Notes under the pieces: generated by a model | What the model was told of the DNA's origin: nothing | Seen by the model: the letters and a program-made list of their open reading frames with translations, nothing else | The model's database searches: none | From: Variovorax paradoxus | Lineage (GTDB): Bacteria; Pseudomonadota; Gammaproteobacteria; Burkholderiales; Burkholderiaceae_C | DNA: 64,000 nucleotides | Reading direction: 5' to 3' | NCBI GenBank assembly: GCA_016806145.1 | Contig: CP063166.1 | Span: 6,602,456-6,666,455 of the forward strand | Translations under genes and position numbers: made by a program | Shown: positions 46,150-54,263 of the stretch, piece by piece | How the letters are laid out: each line of letters opens with the position of its first letter | How positions within the stretch are numbered: position 1 is the stretch's first letter

Positions 46150-47052
46150 GTGAGCAAGGCATCGACGACTCGGATCAAGGTGGGCATCGGCGGCTGGACC
46201 TACGAGCCCTGGCGCGACAACTTCTACCCCAAGGGACTCGCGCACGCGAAGGAGCTGAACTACGCGAGTCGCCACGTCAGCGCGATCGAGATCAACGGCA
46301 CCTACTACAGCACCTTCAAGCCCGACAACTTCCGCAAGTGGCGCGACGACACGCCCGAGGGCTTCGTGTTCTCGATGAAGGCCTCGCGCTTCGCGACCAA
46401 CCGCAAGCTGCTTTCGACCGCGGGCGAATCGATCCGGCGCTTCATCGACAGCGGCGTGACCGAGCTCGGACCCAAGCTCGGGCCGATCGTCTGGCAGTTC
46501 ATGCCGACCAAGCAGTTCGATGCCGAGGACTTCGAGGCCTTCCTCGAGTTGCTGCCGAAGAAGGAGGGCAGCACGCCGCTGCGCCACGTGATGGACGTGC
46601 GCCACGAGAGCTTCATCGTGCCGGCCTACAAGGCGCTCGCGAAGAAGCACAAGGTGTCGACCGTCTTCACCGACGCCGACAAGTTTCCGTCCTTCGACGA
46701 GCCCGAGGGCGAGTTCGCCTATGCGCGGCTCATGATGGCCGACGCGAAGCAGAAAACGGGTTATGCAGCGAAGGCGCTCGACGACTGGGCCGAGCGCGCG
46801 CAGGGCTGGGCCGGAACGACCGCGAAGCCGCGCGAGGTGTTCGTCTACTTCATCAACGGCGCGAAGGAGCGTGCACCGGCGGCGGCGGCGGAATTGCTCA
46901 AGCGCCTGGGCTGGGAAGCGCCGGCTCCGGCGGAAGAACCCGCAGCGGCACCGAAGGCCCCCAAGACGCCGAAGCCGCCGGCTGCCGCCAAGAAGACGGC
47001 TGGCACGGCGGCCAAAAAAGCGAAGACCGGGGCGGCTTCGAAGAAAGCCTGA
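46150..47052 (+). CDS. DUF72 family protein with a basic Lys/Ala/Pro tail
   Basis: A 300-residue protein. The TIM-barrel-like DUF72 domain spans about residues 10-245, with GIGGWTYEPWRDNFYP, EINGTYYSTFKPDNF and FVYFINGAKERAPAAA. The last about 45 residues are a low-complexity tail of Lys, Ala and Pro (AAKKTAGTAAKKAKTG), resembling histone H1-like DNA-binding tails. Function of DUF72 is unknown. A GTG at 46150 is the start because GGAGG lies about 6 bases upstream; it lies in the divergent region with the dipeptidase. Confidence 0.87.
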   Translation: MSKASTTRIKVGIGGWTYEPWRDNFYPKGLAHAKELNYASRHVSAIEINGTYYSTFKPDNFRKWRDDTPEGFVFSMKASRFATNRKLLSTAGESIRRFIDSGVTELGPKLGPIVWQFMPTKQFDAEDFEAFLELLPKKEGSTPLRHVMDVRHESFIVPAYKALAKKHKVSTVFTDADKFPSFDEPEGEFAYARLMMADAKQKTGYAAKALDDWAERAQGWAGTTAKPREVFVYFINGAKERAPAAAAELLKRLGWEAPAPAEEPAAAPKAPKTPKPPAAAKKTAGTAAKKAKTGAASKKA

Positions 47053-47091
47053 CCCGGCCCGCGTTGCGATCGGAAACGGCCGATCGGCCGA

Positions 47092-47631
47092 TCAGGCCGC
47101 GGCTTGCCCCGCGGGCTTCGCGCCGAAGCTGATCTCGCCCGAGATCTGGCCGCCTTCCTCGATCACGATCTTGCCGTAGCGGATCTTGCCCGTGACCTTG
47201 CCGGTCGAATGGATCACGAGCTTCTCGCGCACCGTGAGGTTGCCGTCGAACACGCCGCGGATCTCGGCGATGTCGATCTCGGCCGAGCCCTTGAACTCGC
47301 CCTGTTCGGCGATCTGCATCAGGCGCGAATCCATCGTGGCCTCGACCAGGCCTTCGACCACGAGCGTGTCGCAGTCGGTGATCTCGACGCCCTTGAGCTT
47401 GATGTTCGGGCCGACGGTGAGCTTGCTGCCGCCTTCCTTGGCTGCGGGTGCGGCGGCCGAGGCGGCATTGAGGCCGGCCTGGGCGGTCAACGAGGAGGGA
47501 TTGACGGGGGAGCCCGAGAGGTTGGTGCCCGAGCCCACGAGCGGCGCGGGCCTGGAGGTCAATGCATCGTTTTCGCGGTCGCGCTTGCCGAAGAACGGGG
47601 AGGAAGAAGTGGCCAAAAGAGAGCTCCTCAT
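47092..47631 (-). CDS. Bactofilin (polymer-forming cytoskeletal protein)
   Basis: A 179-residue protein that self-assembles into filaments. The central bactofilin domain (about residues 65-165) is a beta-helix with regular SxLxIxxxxxVxGxI rungs such as VVEGLVEATMDS, GEFKGSAEIDIAEIRGVFDG and GKIRYGKIVIEEGGQISGEI. A flexible N-terminal tail (about residues 1-65) without a transmembrane segment precedes it. Bactofilins position cell-wall enzymes or other factors in rod-shaped bacteria. It is divergent from the K+ channel. Confidence 0.93.
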   Translation of the reverse strand: MRSSLLATSSSPFFGKRDRENDALTSRPAPLVGSGTNLSGSPVNPSSLTAQAGLNAASAAAPAAKEGGSKLTVGPNIKLKGVEITDCDTLVVEGLVEATMDSRLMQIAEQGEFKGSAEIDIAEIRGVFDGNLTVREKLVIHSTGKVTGKIRYGKIVIEEGGQISGEISFGAKPAGQAAA

Positions 47632-47773
47632 GAAAACGACTATCGTAAGAATGCACTCGGCACCTCTTGCACTTCATTGCGCAAGAGGCGTAACCGAATA
47701 AATCGATCGCCCGCCATCATCGTCCGATTCGGCGACGGTGCCAACCACGGAGCGCATCGGACAATCCCCGACC

Positions 47774-48727
47774 ATGACGACCTTCCTCTCGCGAGACACC
47801 ATCGCTTCCCTCACGGCCGAGGCCGCGGCCGGCGACGCGCGCTTCGGCAAGCCCGAGCACGGCTGGCGCCGCTCGCTGTTCTCGGTGATCTTCGAATCGG
47901 AATCGCGCGCGGGCCGGCTGTTCGACCTGGTGCTGATCGCGGTGATCGTGACCAGCGTGGCGGTGGTGATCCTCGACAGCGTGCAGCCGATCCACCAGCG
48001 CTGGGGCTCGACCTTCAGCGTGCTCGAATGGTTCTTCACCGCGCTCTTCACGCTCGAGTACCTGGGCCGCCTCGCCTGCGTGAAGCGGCCGCTGCGCTAT
48101 GCGCTGAGCTTCTACGGCGTGATCGACCTGCTGGCGCTGCTGCCGACCTTCCTGGCCATCCTCACGCCCGAGCTCGCCTACCTGATCGACGTGCGCATCC
48201 TGCGGCTCCTGCGCGTGTTCCGCATCTTCAAGCTCTCGCGCTATTCGGCCGAGTACCGCGCGCTGGTCTCAGCCGTGGCGGCCAGCCGCCGCAAGATCAC
48301 CGTGTTCGTCGGCTTCGTGATGCTGGTGGTGCTGGTGATGGGCACGCTGATGTACGTGGTCGAGGGTCCGCAGCACGGCTTCACCAGCATCCCGGTGGCG
48401 GTGTACTGGGCGATCTCGACCATGGCCACCGTGGGTTTCGGCGACCTGGTGCCCAAGACCGACCTGGGCCGCGCGATCGCCTCGGTGATGATGCTGCTGG
48501 GCTGGGGCGTGCTCGCGGTGCCCACCGGCATCGTGACGGCCGAGATGGCGCGACGGCCCTTCGACGACGAGGGCGGCGCGGCGGCCTTGCCGCTGGCGTC
48601 GCGCGGCGTGCTCGCGATGACGGCGCTGGCGCCCGACGCGGCCGATGCGCCGGCCGTGCCGCGCAAGCGGATCACGCCCGCGGCCAGGCGACGCGCCCTT
48701 GGGCAGCATCGTCGAGGCGCGCGATGA
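47774..48727 (+). CDS. Voltage-gated K+ channel (six-TM ion transporter)
   Basis: A 317-residue inner membrane protein with six predicted helices. The voltage sensor S4 is RILRLLRVFRIFKLSRYS, with regularly spaced arginines. The selectivity filter is TVGFGD (about residues 217-222), a K+-type signature variant with Phe in place of Tyr. The N-terminus has an about 35-residue cytoplasmic segment. The C-terminal tail overlaps the end of yigZ on the other strand by 56 bases, so transcription converges there. The natural trigger is unknown. Confidence 0.92.
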   Translation: MTTFLSRDTIASLTAEAAAGDARFGKPEHGWRRSLFSVIFESESRAGRLFDLVLIAVIVTSVAVVILDSVQPIHQRWGSTFSVLEWFFTALFTLEYLGRLACVKRPLRYALSFYGVIDLLALLPTFLAILTPELAYLIDVRILRLLRVFRIFKLSRYSAEYRALVSAVAASRRKITVFVGFVMLVVLVMGTLMYVVEGPQHGFTSIPVAVYWAISTMATVGFGDLVPKTDLGRAIASVMMLLGWGVLAVPTGIVTAEMARRPFDDEGGAAALPLASRGVLAMTALAPDAADAPAVPRKRITPAARRRALGQHRRGAR

Positions 48728-49259
48728 AGGCCTCGGCCGCGGTCTCGGGCAGCGCGAAGACGAAGGCCACCGTGCTGGCGTGCGCCACCGATTCGAGCAC
48801 CGCGCCAGCCGCGGCCAGCTCGCGCCGCACCAGGCCCTCGAGCGCATAGGGCACCTCGCAGCGCAAGGTGCGCAGGCGCACCAGCGGCACCAGCGTCGCG
48901 CCGGCCAGCGCCTGCGCGATGCTGTCGGTGTAGGCGCGCACCAGACCGCCCGCGCCGAGCTTCACGCCGCCGAAGTAGCGCACCACGGTCGCGAGCGCGC
49001 CCTCGACCTGCTGGTGGCGCAGCACCTCGAGCATCGGCCGGCCCGCGGTGCCGCCAGGCTCGCCGTCGTCGTTGGCGGCCGACTGGCCGCCGGCCATCAG
49101 CGCCCAGCACACATGGGCCGCACCCGGATGCGCGGCGCGCAGCGCGGCGACGACGGCCAGCGCCGCCTCGCGGTCGGGCACGGACTGCACGCAGCCGATG
49201 AAGCGGCTCTTCTTGATCAGCAGTTCGCTGTGGACCGGCTGGGCGAGCGTGAACGCCAT
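48672..49259 (-). CDS. yigZ: IMPACT/YigZ family protein
   Basis: A 195-residue protein. The N-terminal UPF0029 (Impact) domain includes KKSRFIGCVQSV, NDDGEPGGTAGRPMLEVL and VVRYFGGVKLGAGGLVRAY, all hallmark motifs, followed by a short DUF1949-like C-terminal domain. It is probably a ribosome-associated or translation-linked regulator by homology. The start at 49259 was chosen from the conserved FTLAQPVHSELL beginning; an upstream extension is low complexity. Confidence 0.94.
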   Translation of the reverse strand: MAFTLAQPVHSELLIKKSRFIGCVQSVPDREAALAVVAALRAAHPGAAHVCWALMAGGQSAANDDGEPGGTAGRPMLEVLRHQQVEGALATVVRYFGGVKLGAGGLVRAYTDSIAQALAGATLVPLVRLRTLRCEVPYALEGLVRRELAAAGAVLESVAHASTVAFVFALPETAAEAFIARLDDAAQGRVAWPRA

Positions 49260-49275
49260 GGACGGCGGGGCGCCT

Positions 49276-49863
49276 TCAGCCCCCGTGCTCGAACTTGAAC
49301 ACCGCGGTGCTCGCCCGCGCGTTGGGCAGCCAGCGCACGTCGCGGCCGTCCTGCAGGCCGAAGGCATCGAGCACGCGCAGGTTGTTCTTGCGCGCGAGCA
49401 CCTCGAAGTCCTTGAAGGTGCCCACGCGGATGTTGGGCGTGTCGTACCACTGATAGGGCAGCCGCCGCGTGACCGGCATGCGGCCGCGCGCCACGCTGAT
49501 GCGGTTGGGCCAGTGCGCGAAGTTGGGGAAGGCCACGATGCCGAAGCGGCCCACGCGCGCGGTCTCGCGCAGCATCACCTCGGCATTGCGCAGGTGCTGC
49601 AGGGTGTCGATCTGCAGCACCACGTCGAAGGTGGCGTCGTCGAACATCGCCAGGCCTTCGTCGAGGTTGAGCTGGATCACGTCGACGCCGCGGCGGATGC
49701 ACTGCAGCACGTTGCCGTCGGCGATCTCGACGCCGTAACCGGTGCAGCCGCGCTCGCGCTGCAGCAGCGCGAGCAGGGCGCCGTCGCCGCAGCCGAGGTC
49801 GAGCACGCGCGAGCCCTCGGGCACGAGCGATGCGATGTGACGCTGGATGTCGTTGTCGCTCAC
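49276..49863 (-). CDS. metW: Methionine biosynthesis protein MetW
   Basis: A 195-residue SAM-dependent methyltransferase-like protein with [15 protein letters not shown] (motif I) and a later [14 protein letters not shown]. MetW is paired with MetX in many proteobacteria and is needed for full activity of the acyltransferase in several species; recent work suggests MetW activates MetX. Its GTG start at 49863 overlaps the metX stop (GTGA), so translation is coupled. Confidence 0.93.
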   Translation of the reverse strand: MSDNDIQRHIASLVPEGSRVLDLGCGDGALLALLQRERGCTGYGVEIADGNVLQCIRRGVDVIQLNLDEGLAMFDDATFDVVLQIDTLQHLRNAEVMLRETARVGRFGIVAFPNFAHWPNRISVARGRMPVTRRLPYQWYDTPNIRVGTFKDFEVLARKNNLRVLDAFGLQDGRDVRWLPNARASTAVFKFEHGG

Positions 49864-51020
49864 GATGCGATCTCCTGCGCAACGCGCTCGAAATAGGACC
49901 GCACCACGCCCATGTAGCGCACGTCGTCGAGCAGGAAGGCGTCGTGGCCGTGCGGGGCGTCGATCTCGGCGTAGCTCACGTTGCGGCGGTTGTCGAGCAG
50001 CGCCTTCACCAGCTCGCGGCTGCGCGCGGGCGAGAAGCGCCAGTCGGTCTTGAAGCTCACGAGCAGGAACTTGGCGCTGGCGCGCGCGAACGCGGCCGTG
50101 AGGTTGCCGCCGTGCTCGCGCGCGGGGTCGAAGTAGTCGAGCGCGCGCGTGATCAGCAGGTAGGTGTTGGCGTCGAAGTACTCGCTGAACTTGTCGCCCT
50201 GGTAGCGCAGGTAGCTCTCAATCTGGAACTCGATCTCCTGCGTGGAGTAGCGGTAGGCCGCGTCGTTGCCGCCGGACTCGCCCTCGACCGCGTTGCGCAG
50301 CAGACGGCCGAACTTCGCGTTCATGACGTCGTCGCTGAGGTAGGTGATGTGGCCGATCATGCGGGCGATGCGCAGGCCGCGCTTGGGGATCACGCCGTGC
50401 TCGTAGAAGTGGCCGCCGTGGAAGTCGGGGTCGGTCACGATGGCCCGGCGCGCCACCTCGTTGAAGGCGATGTTCTCGGCCGTGAGGTTGGGCGCGCTCG
50501 CGACCACCACCGCGTGGCGCACGCGCTCGGGGTACTGCAGCGTCCACGACAGCGCCTGCATGCCGCCGAGGCTGCCGCCCATCACCGCCGCGAGCGTGCG
50601 GATGTCGAGCGCATCGAGCAGCGCCGCCTGGGCGTCGACCCAGTCCTCGACCGTGACCACCGGGAAGTCGGCGCCGTAGACGCGGCCGGTCGCGGGGTTG
50701 ACGTGCATCGGCCCGGTGGAGCCGAAGCAGGAGCCGAGGTTGTTGACGCCGATGACGAAGAAGCGGTCGGTGTCCAGCGGCTTGCCGGGACCGACCATGT
50801 TGTCCCACCAGCCCGCGGAACGGGCCTGGCCCTCGTACACGCCCGCGACGTGGTGCGAGGCGTTGAGGGCGTGGCACACGAGCACCGCGTTGCTGCGGTC
50901 GGCGTTGAGCGTGCCGTAGGTTTCGTAGGCGAGCGTGTAGCTGCCGATGGTCGCGCCGCTGCGCAGGGCCAGCGGGCCCGCGAACTGCATCGACTGGGGG
51001 GTGACGACCAACGAGGACAT
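49860..51020 (-). CDS. metX: Homoserine O-acyltransferase MetX
   Basis: Activates homoserine (with acetyl- or succinyl-CoA) in the first committed step of methionine synthesis. The 386-residue alpha/beta hydrolase has [19 protein letters not shown], nucleophile Ser150 in GGSLGGMQ and a C-terminal [12 protein letters not shown] with the catalytic His. Several proteobacterial MetX proteins are in fact succinyltransferases, so the acyl donor is not decided here. The start at 51020 is immediately downstream of a riboswitch-coupled hairpin and has no visible Shine-Dalgarno sequence. It heads metX-metW. Confidence 0.95.
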   Translation of the reverse strand: MSSLVVTPQSMQFAGPLALRSGATIGSYTLAYETYGTLNADRSNAVLVCHALNASHHVAGVYEGQARSAGWWDNMVGPGKPLDTDRFFVIGVNNLGSCFGSTGPMHVNPATGRVYGADFPVVTVEDWVDAQAALLDALDIRTLAAVMGGSLGGMQALSWTLQYPERVRHAVVVASAPNLTAENIAFNEVARRAIVTDPDFHGGHFYEHGVIPKRGLRIARMIGHITYLSDDVMNAKFGRLLRNAVEGESGGNDAAYRYSTQEIEFQIESYLRYQGDKFSEYFDANTYLLITRALDYFDPAREHGGNLTAAFARASAKFLLVSFKTDWRFSPARSRELVKALLDNRRNVSYAEIDAPHGHDAFLLDDVRYMGVVRSYFERVAQEIAS

Positions 51021-51026
51021 GAAATG

Positions 51027-51058
51027 AAAAACCCGGCCTCGCCAAAAACGAGCCGGGT
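51027..51058 (-). terminator. Intrinsic terminator/attenuator between the SAM-II riboswitch and metX
   Basis: In transcript sense ACCCGGC-TCG-TTTTTGG-CGA-g-GCCGGGT forms a stem with one bulged base, immediately followed by a run of Ts ending 6 bases before the metX ATG. It looks like the expression platform of the SAM-II riboswitch and may stop transcription when SAM is high. The hairpin would also hide the region where a ribosome binding site should be. Confidence 0.75.
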
Positions 51059-51066
51059 CACGGCAT

Positions 51067-51123
51067 CCGTCTTTAGCTGTATTTATCAAGCGCCCGCAAG
51101 CTGGAGCAAATCGGCGCGAGAGG
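51067..51123 (-). promoter_or_regulatory. SAM-II riboswitch (metX leader)
   Basis: The leader matches the SAM-II (metA-type) consensus. A P1 stem GCGCC...GGCGC encloses CGATTTG (51107-51113). It is followed by GATAAAT (51081-51087) and the invariant AGCTAAAG (51071-51078), which form the H-type pseudoknot that binds S-adenosylmethionine. A TATACT box at 51125-51130 would place the transcription start right at the aptamer. It should switch off metX-metW when SAM is abundant. Confidence 0.9.
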
Positions 51124-51176
51124 CAGTATATCGCCGCGGGCCCGGGACGGCAGGCCCCGGGCTTTGGACGGCGGCG

Positions 51177-51740
51177 CTACCAGCCGATCAGCGCGACCAC
51201 GCCCAGCACGAGGAAGATGACGGCCGAGATCGAATGCACGAGCTTGATCGGCACGCGCTTGACGATGCGGTCGCCGAGCCAGACCACCGGCGCGTTGGCC
51301 AGCATCATCCCGAAGGTGGTGCCGACCACGACCCAGAAATAGGCCTCGGTGAAGCGCGCCGCGAGCATCACGGTGGCGATCTGCGTCTTGTCGCCCATCT
51401 CGGCGAGGAAGAAGGCGATGACCGTGGTGCCGAAGACGCCGAAGTGCGAGGAGCGCGGGGCATCGTCGTCGTCGAGCTTGTCGGGGATCAGCATCCAGAT
51501 CGCCATCGCGATGAACGAGCCGCCGAGGATCCAGCGCAGGATGTCGGGGCCGAGCCAGTGGGTGATCCAGTTGCCGACCGCGCCCGCGAGCGCGTGGTTG
51601 ATGACGGTGGCGGCGAAGATGCCCGCCACGATCGGCCAGGGTTTTCTGAAACGGGCCGCCAGCAGGAGGGCGAGCAACTGGGTCTTGTCGCCCATTTCGG
51701 CGAGCGCGACGACGCCGGTCGCGACGAGAAAAGCTTCCAT
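51177..51740 (-). CDS. GDT1/TMEM165 (UPF0016) family Mn2+ exporter
   Basis: A 187-residue inner membrane protein with two copies of the family's signature: ALAEMGDKTQLLALLLA (about residues 11-27) and FFLAEMGDKTQIATVML in the second half, each in a three-helix repeat. Family members export Mn2+ (or transport Ca2+/Mn2+). The upstream yybP-ykoY riboswitch, which responds to Mn2+, supports the manganese role. Start ATG 51740 follows a T-rich terminator-like run directly, so no good Shine-Dalgarno sequence is visible. Confidence 0.93.
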   Translation of the reverse strand: MEAFLVATGVVALAEMGDKTQLLALLLAARFRKPWPIVAGIFAATVINHALAGAVGNWITHWLGPDILRWILGGSFIAMAIWMLIPDKLDDDDAPRSSHFGVFGTTVIAFFLAEMGDKTQIATVMLAARFTEAYFWVVVGTTFGMMLANAPVVWLGDRIVKRVPIKLVHSISAVIFLVLGVVALIGW

Positions 51741-51754
51741 GAAAAAACGGTTCC

Positions 51755-51820
51755 TTGGCCGAAGGGACGCAATTGACCGTGCAACACCTTCGGCCAAATT
51801 TCCCGAAGTTGCACGGTCAA
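51755..51820 (-). promoter_or_regulatory. Alternative hairpins, expression platform of the Mn riboswitch
   Basis: Two mutually exclusive structures are readable. One is a perfect 13-base stem TTGACCGTGCAAC (51773-51785) with GTTGCACGGTCAA (51808-51820). The other is an 11-base stem TTGGCCGAAGG (51755-51765) with CCTTCGGCCAA (51787-51797), followed after a few bases by six Ts just before the start codon. The second resembles a terminator and the first an anti-terminator. This fits control by the adjacent aptamer. Confidence 0.7.
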
Positions 51821-51821
51821 T

Positions 51822-51930
51822 GGTCTCGCCAGGTGTTGTTCTTCACTGCCCGCGCCATGTCCTGTGTGGGGCAGGACAAGTCTGTTGACACGGGCCCTTC
51901 TCGCAGATGGAAGGCGGCTACTCCCCAATG
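51822..51930 (-). promoter_or_regulatory. yybP-ykoY (Mn2+) riboswitch
   Basis: The leader of the GDT1-type exporter carries conserved yybP-ykoY elements in order: GGGGAGTAGCC (51916-51926), GTCAACAGAC (51880-51889), GACATGGCGCGGGC (51848-51861) and GGCGAGACC (51822-51830). These form the Mn2+-binding loop-loop junction. A TAGAAT box at 51939-51944 would start transcription close to the aptamer. High Mn2+ should turn the exporter gene on. Confidence 0.9.
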
Positions 51931-52042
51931 ACGGGCAAATTCTAACCCTTAAGTGTCAAAGGCCCGGCGCGGGGCCTGGTTAGTAAGCGTGCGCTAACTC
52001 CAATGAACCAAATCTGTGCTACCGCAAGAAGCAATTTCCTGC

Positions 52043-52069
52043 TTGCATTTCTTGTATTTCACCCATAAT
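52043..52069 (+). promoter_or_regulatory. Probable promoter of the RRM protein gene
   Basis: TTGCAT (52043-52048) and CATAAT (52064-52069) with a 15-base spacer make a plausible, slightly short-spaced sigma-70 promoter. Transcription would start near 52076 and leave an about 130-base leader before the start codon at 52205. Long leaders of this sort are common in cold-shock RNA-binding protein genes. Confidence 0.35.
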
Positions 52070-52204
52070 GCACGAGCCTCCCTTTTCATTTCGGGTTGGA
52101 GGCACTGGGTGATCGGACAGTTTCGCGCGACTCGGCGGCTCTCGTTTGAGTGATGCTAATCGGGACTCCATCGCTTTTCTTGATGTGTTTATAGGAGTCC
52201 CTTG

Positions 52205-52738
52205 ATGGGCAACAAACTGTACGTCGGCAACCTGCCTTACTCGGTGCGCGACGGTGATCTGGAGCAGGCATTCGGTCAGTTCGGTGCTGTGACCAGCGCC
52301 AAGGTCATGATGGAACGCGATACCGGCCGCTCGAAGGGCTTCGGCTTCGTCGAGATGGGCAGTGAAGCGGAAGCACAGGCCGCCATCAACGGCATGAACG
52401 GCCAACCCCTGGGCGGCCGCAGCGTGGTCGTCAACGAAGCCCGTCCGATGGAAGCACGTCCCCCGCGCAGCGGTGGTGGCGGCGGCTACGGCGGCGGCGG
52501 TGGTGGTTATGGCGGCGGTGGTGGCGGTGGCTACGGCGGCGGCGGTGGTGGCGGCTACGGTGGTGGTGGTGGCGGCGGTCGCAGCGGCGGCGGTGGTGGC
52601 TACGGCGGCGGTGGCCGCAGTGGTGGCGGCGGCGGTGGTGGCGATGGCGGTTTCCGCAGCCCCTACGGCGCCGGCCCGCGTGGCGGCGGCGGCGGTGGTC
52701 GCGGCGGCTACGGTGGCGGCGGCAACAGCGGCTACTGA
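52205..52738 (+). CDS. Glycine-rich RNA-binding protein (RRM domain)
   Basis: A 177-residue protein. A single RRM occupies about residues 3-80, with RNP2 LYVGNLP and RNP1 KGFGFVEM. The rest is an extended Gly-rich tail with repeated GGYGGGG and GGRSGGGG units (about 90-177), ending in Tyr. Such proteins bind single-stranded RNA and act in cold adaptation or RNA chaperoning in bacteria. The TTG in frame at 52202 is displaced by ATG 52205, with GGAG at 52193-52196. A terminator follows directly. Confidence 0.93.
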   Translation: MGNKLYVGNLPYSVRDGDLEQAFGQFGAVTSAKVMMERDTGRSKGFGFVEMGSEAEAQAAINGMNGQPLGGRSVVVNEARPMEARPPRSGGGGGYGGGGGGYGGGGGGGYGGGGGGGYGGGGGGGRSGGGGGYGGGGRSGGGGGGGDGGFRSPYGAGPRGGGGGGRGGYGGGGNSGY

Positions 52739-52756
52739 TCGCTTTCCCAAAGACAA

Positions 52757-52779
52757 AAGGCTCCTTCGGGAGCCTTTTT
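52757..52779 (+). terminator. Intrinsic terminator after the RRM gene
   Basis: AAGGCTCC - TTCG - GGAGCCTT stem with a stable UUCG tetraloop, then further Ts. It separates the RRM gene from the oppositely oriented SDR gene. Confidence 0.95.
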
Positions 52780-52807
52780 CGTTGCCGCGGCCGGTGCGGC
52801 CTCGGAT

Positions 52808-53596
52808 TCAGCCTTCGCCGCGCCGCTTCTTCCGCCCGCGCCCCTGCACGGCGCGGTCGAGCAGCGCATTGGGCAGCATGCGCATGATCTTGGCGACCAC
52901 CCCCATCTGCCAGGGAATCACGCGGTAGCTGGCGCCGCTCTCGATCGCGCCCAGCGCGCGGTCGGCGAAGGCCTCGGGCTTCATCAGGAACGGCATGCCG
53001 TAGCGGTTGCCCTGCGTGAGCGGGGTGTCGATGTAGCCGGGCAGCAGGGTCACGACCTTGACGCCGCTGTCGTGCAGCTCGCCGCGCAGGCTCTCGCAGT
53101 AGGCGACCACGCCGGCCTTGCTCGCGCAGTAGGCGCCGTGCCCCGGCAGTCCGCGAATGGCCGCGACGCTCGCGATGCCGACCAGCCGTCCGCTGCCGCG
53201 CTGCGTCATCGCGCGCACGAAGGGATGGAAGGTGGCGGCCAGCCCGACGTTGTTGGTGGCGAAGGTCTGCGTCAGCACGTCGAGGTCTTCGCGCTCCGCC
53301 GTATCGATGCCCACGCTGATGCCGGCATTGGCGATCACCACGTCGGGCACGCCCTGGCGTTCGATGCAGGCGGCGCCGGCGGCCACGATGCTGTCGGTGC
53401 GCGCCACGTCGGCGCTGTAGATCAGGTAGCGGCCGCGGTCGAGTCCGCGCGCGGTGGCCCAGGCCTCGATCTCGCCGGTGCGGCGCGCGACCAGCGCCAG
53501 CCGGTAGCCCGCGTCGTAGAAGCGCGCGGCCAGCGCCTGGCCGATGCCGCTGGAGGCGCCGGTGATGAAGACGAGGGGTGACGGCGCGGTGGTCAT
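52808..53596 (-). CDS. Short-chain dehydrogenase/reductase
   Basis: A 262-residue NAD(P)-dependent SDR. It has the N-terminal TGASSGIGQAL coenzyme motif, NAG near residue 93, catalytic Ser (GIASVAA) and YCASKAG with catalytic Tyr and Lys, then PGYIDTPL. The C-terminal about 30 residues are basic (GRGRKKRRGEG). The substrate is unknown. It follows lptC by 10 bases and thus sits where lptA usually sits in Burkholderiales. Confidence 0.9.
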   Translation of the reverse strand: MTTAPSPLVFITGASSGIGQALAARFYDAGYRLALVARRTGEIEAWATARGLDRGRYLIYSADVARTDSIVAAGAACIERQGVPDVVIANAGISVGIDTAEREDLDVLTQTFATNNVGLAATFHPFVRAMTQRGSGRLVGIASVAAIRGLPGHGAYCASKAGVVAYCESLRGELHDSGVKVVTLLPGYIDTPLTQGNRYGMPFLMKPEAFADRALGAIESGASYRVIPWQMGVVAKIMRMLPNALLDRAVQGRGRKKRRGEG

Positions 53597-53606
53597 GGCG
53601 CGGCGC

Positions 53607-54263
53607 TCAGCGCTTGCCCGCGGGGGCCTTGGCCGCGGGCACCTTGGCCGAGGGCATCATCGTGCCGCGCACGCGGCCGTTGAGGTTGGCGATGCCGGTC
53701 AGGTTGTCGTAGTCCATCGTGTCGGCGGTGAACTGATCGGTGCCGCGGATCAGCGTGACGGGCTTGTTCGACTGCACGCGCTCGGTGTCGAGGAAGGCAT
53801 GCAGGAAGTCGCCGCGGAACTCCAGGCGCGGCGAGGCCTTGCCGCTGGCGCCGACAGCCGCGTCACGGATCACGACCGCGTTGCCGAACAGCTGGATCTC
53901 GCTGCCATCGGAGTTCGACAGCCCGCGGTTGGCGGTGGCGTGGGTGGTGAAGCCCTGCGGCGACACCGAGCGCATGCGCACCTCGTCGACCTCGATGGTG
54001 TCGGTGTCGGGGTAGTGCCGGCCTTCCTTGCCGAACAGCTCGCTGCGCAGGTCGCCGCTGGGCAGGAAGTTCTTGATGACGAAGCCGCGCATGAAGTAGT
54101 CGGGCTCGTGGGTGGGCGCGACCTTGGCGGTGGGCTCGAGCAGCTTGGGCGCGTTGCGCACCAGCCAGTAGGTGCCGAGCGCGACCGCGGCCGTGAGGAT
54201 GATCGGCAGGTAGATGGTGACGCGATCGAAGACGTCGCGCAGGAGGTTCCAGGCCTGCTTCAT
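53607..54263 (-). CDS. lptC: LPS export system protein LptC
   Basis: A 218-residue bitopic inner membrane protein of the Lpt bridge. It has an N-terminal membrane helix (about residues 17-36) and a periplasmic LptC/OstA-like beta-jellyroll (about 50-195, including PDYFMRGFVIKNFLPSG). A Lys/Ala-rich tail ends the protein. Its ATG overlaps the kdsC stop (ATGA). The usual following genes lptA and lptB are not next to it; an SDR gene follows instead. Confidence 0.92.
   Translation of the reverse strand: MKQAWNLLRDVFDRVTIYLPIILTAAVALGTYWLVRNAPKLLEPTAKVAPTHEPDYFMRGFVIKNFLPSGDLRSELFGKEGRHYPDTDTIEVDEVRMRSVSPQGFTTHATANRGLSNSDGSEIQLFGNAVVIRDAAVGASGKASPRLEFRGDFLHAFLDTERVQSNKPVTLIRGTDQFTADTMDYDNLTGIANLNGRVRGTMMPSAKVPAAKAPAGKR

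Noticed and set aside
51945..51959. TTGACA at 51954-51959 (minus sense) as the -35 element for the Mn riboswitch transcript
   Set aside because: The spacing to the TAGAAT box is only 9 bases, too short for a sigma-70 promoter.
52473..52735. Repeated GGCGGTGGT-like units considered as a tandem repeat or CRISPR-like array
   Set aside because: The repeats are glycine codons of the RRM protein tail, without spacers of uniform length.
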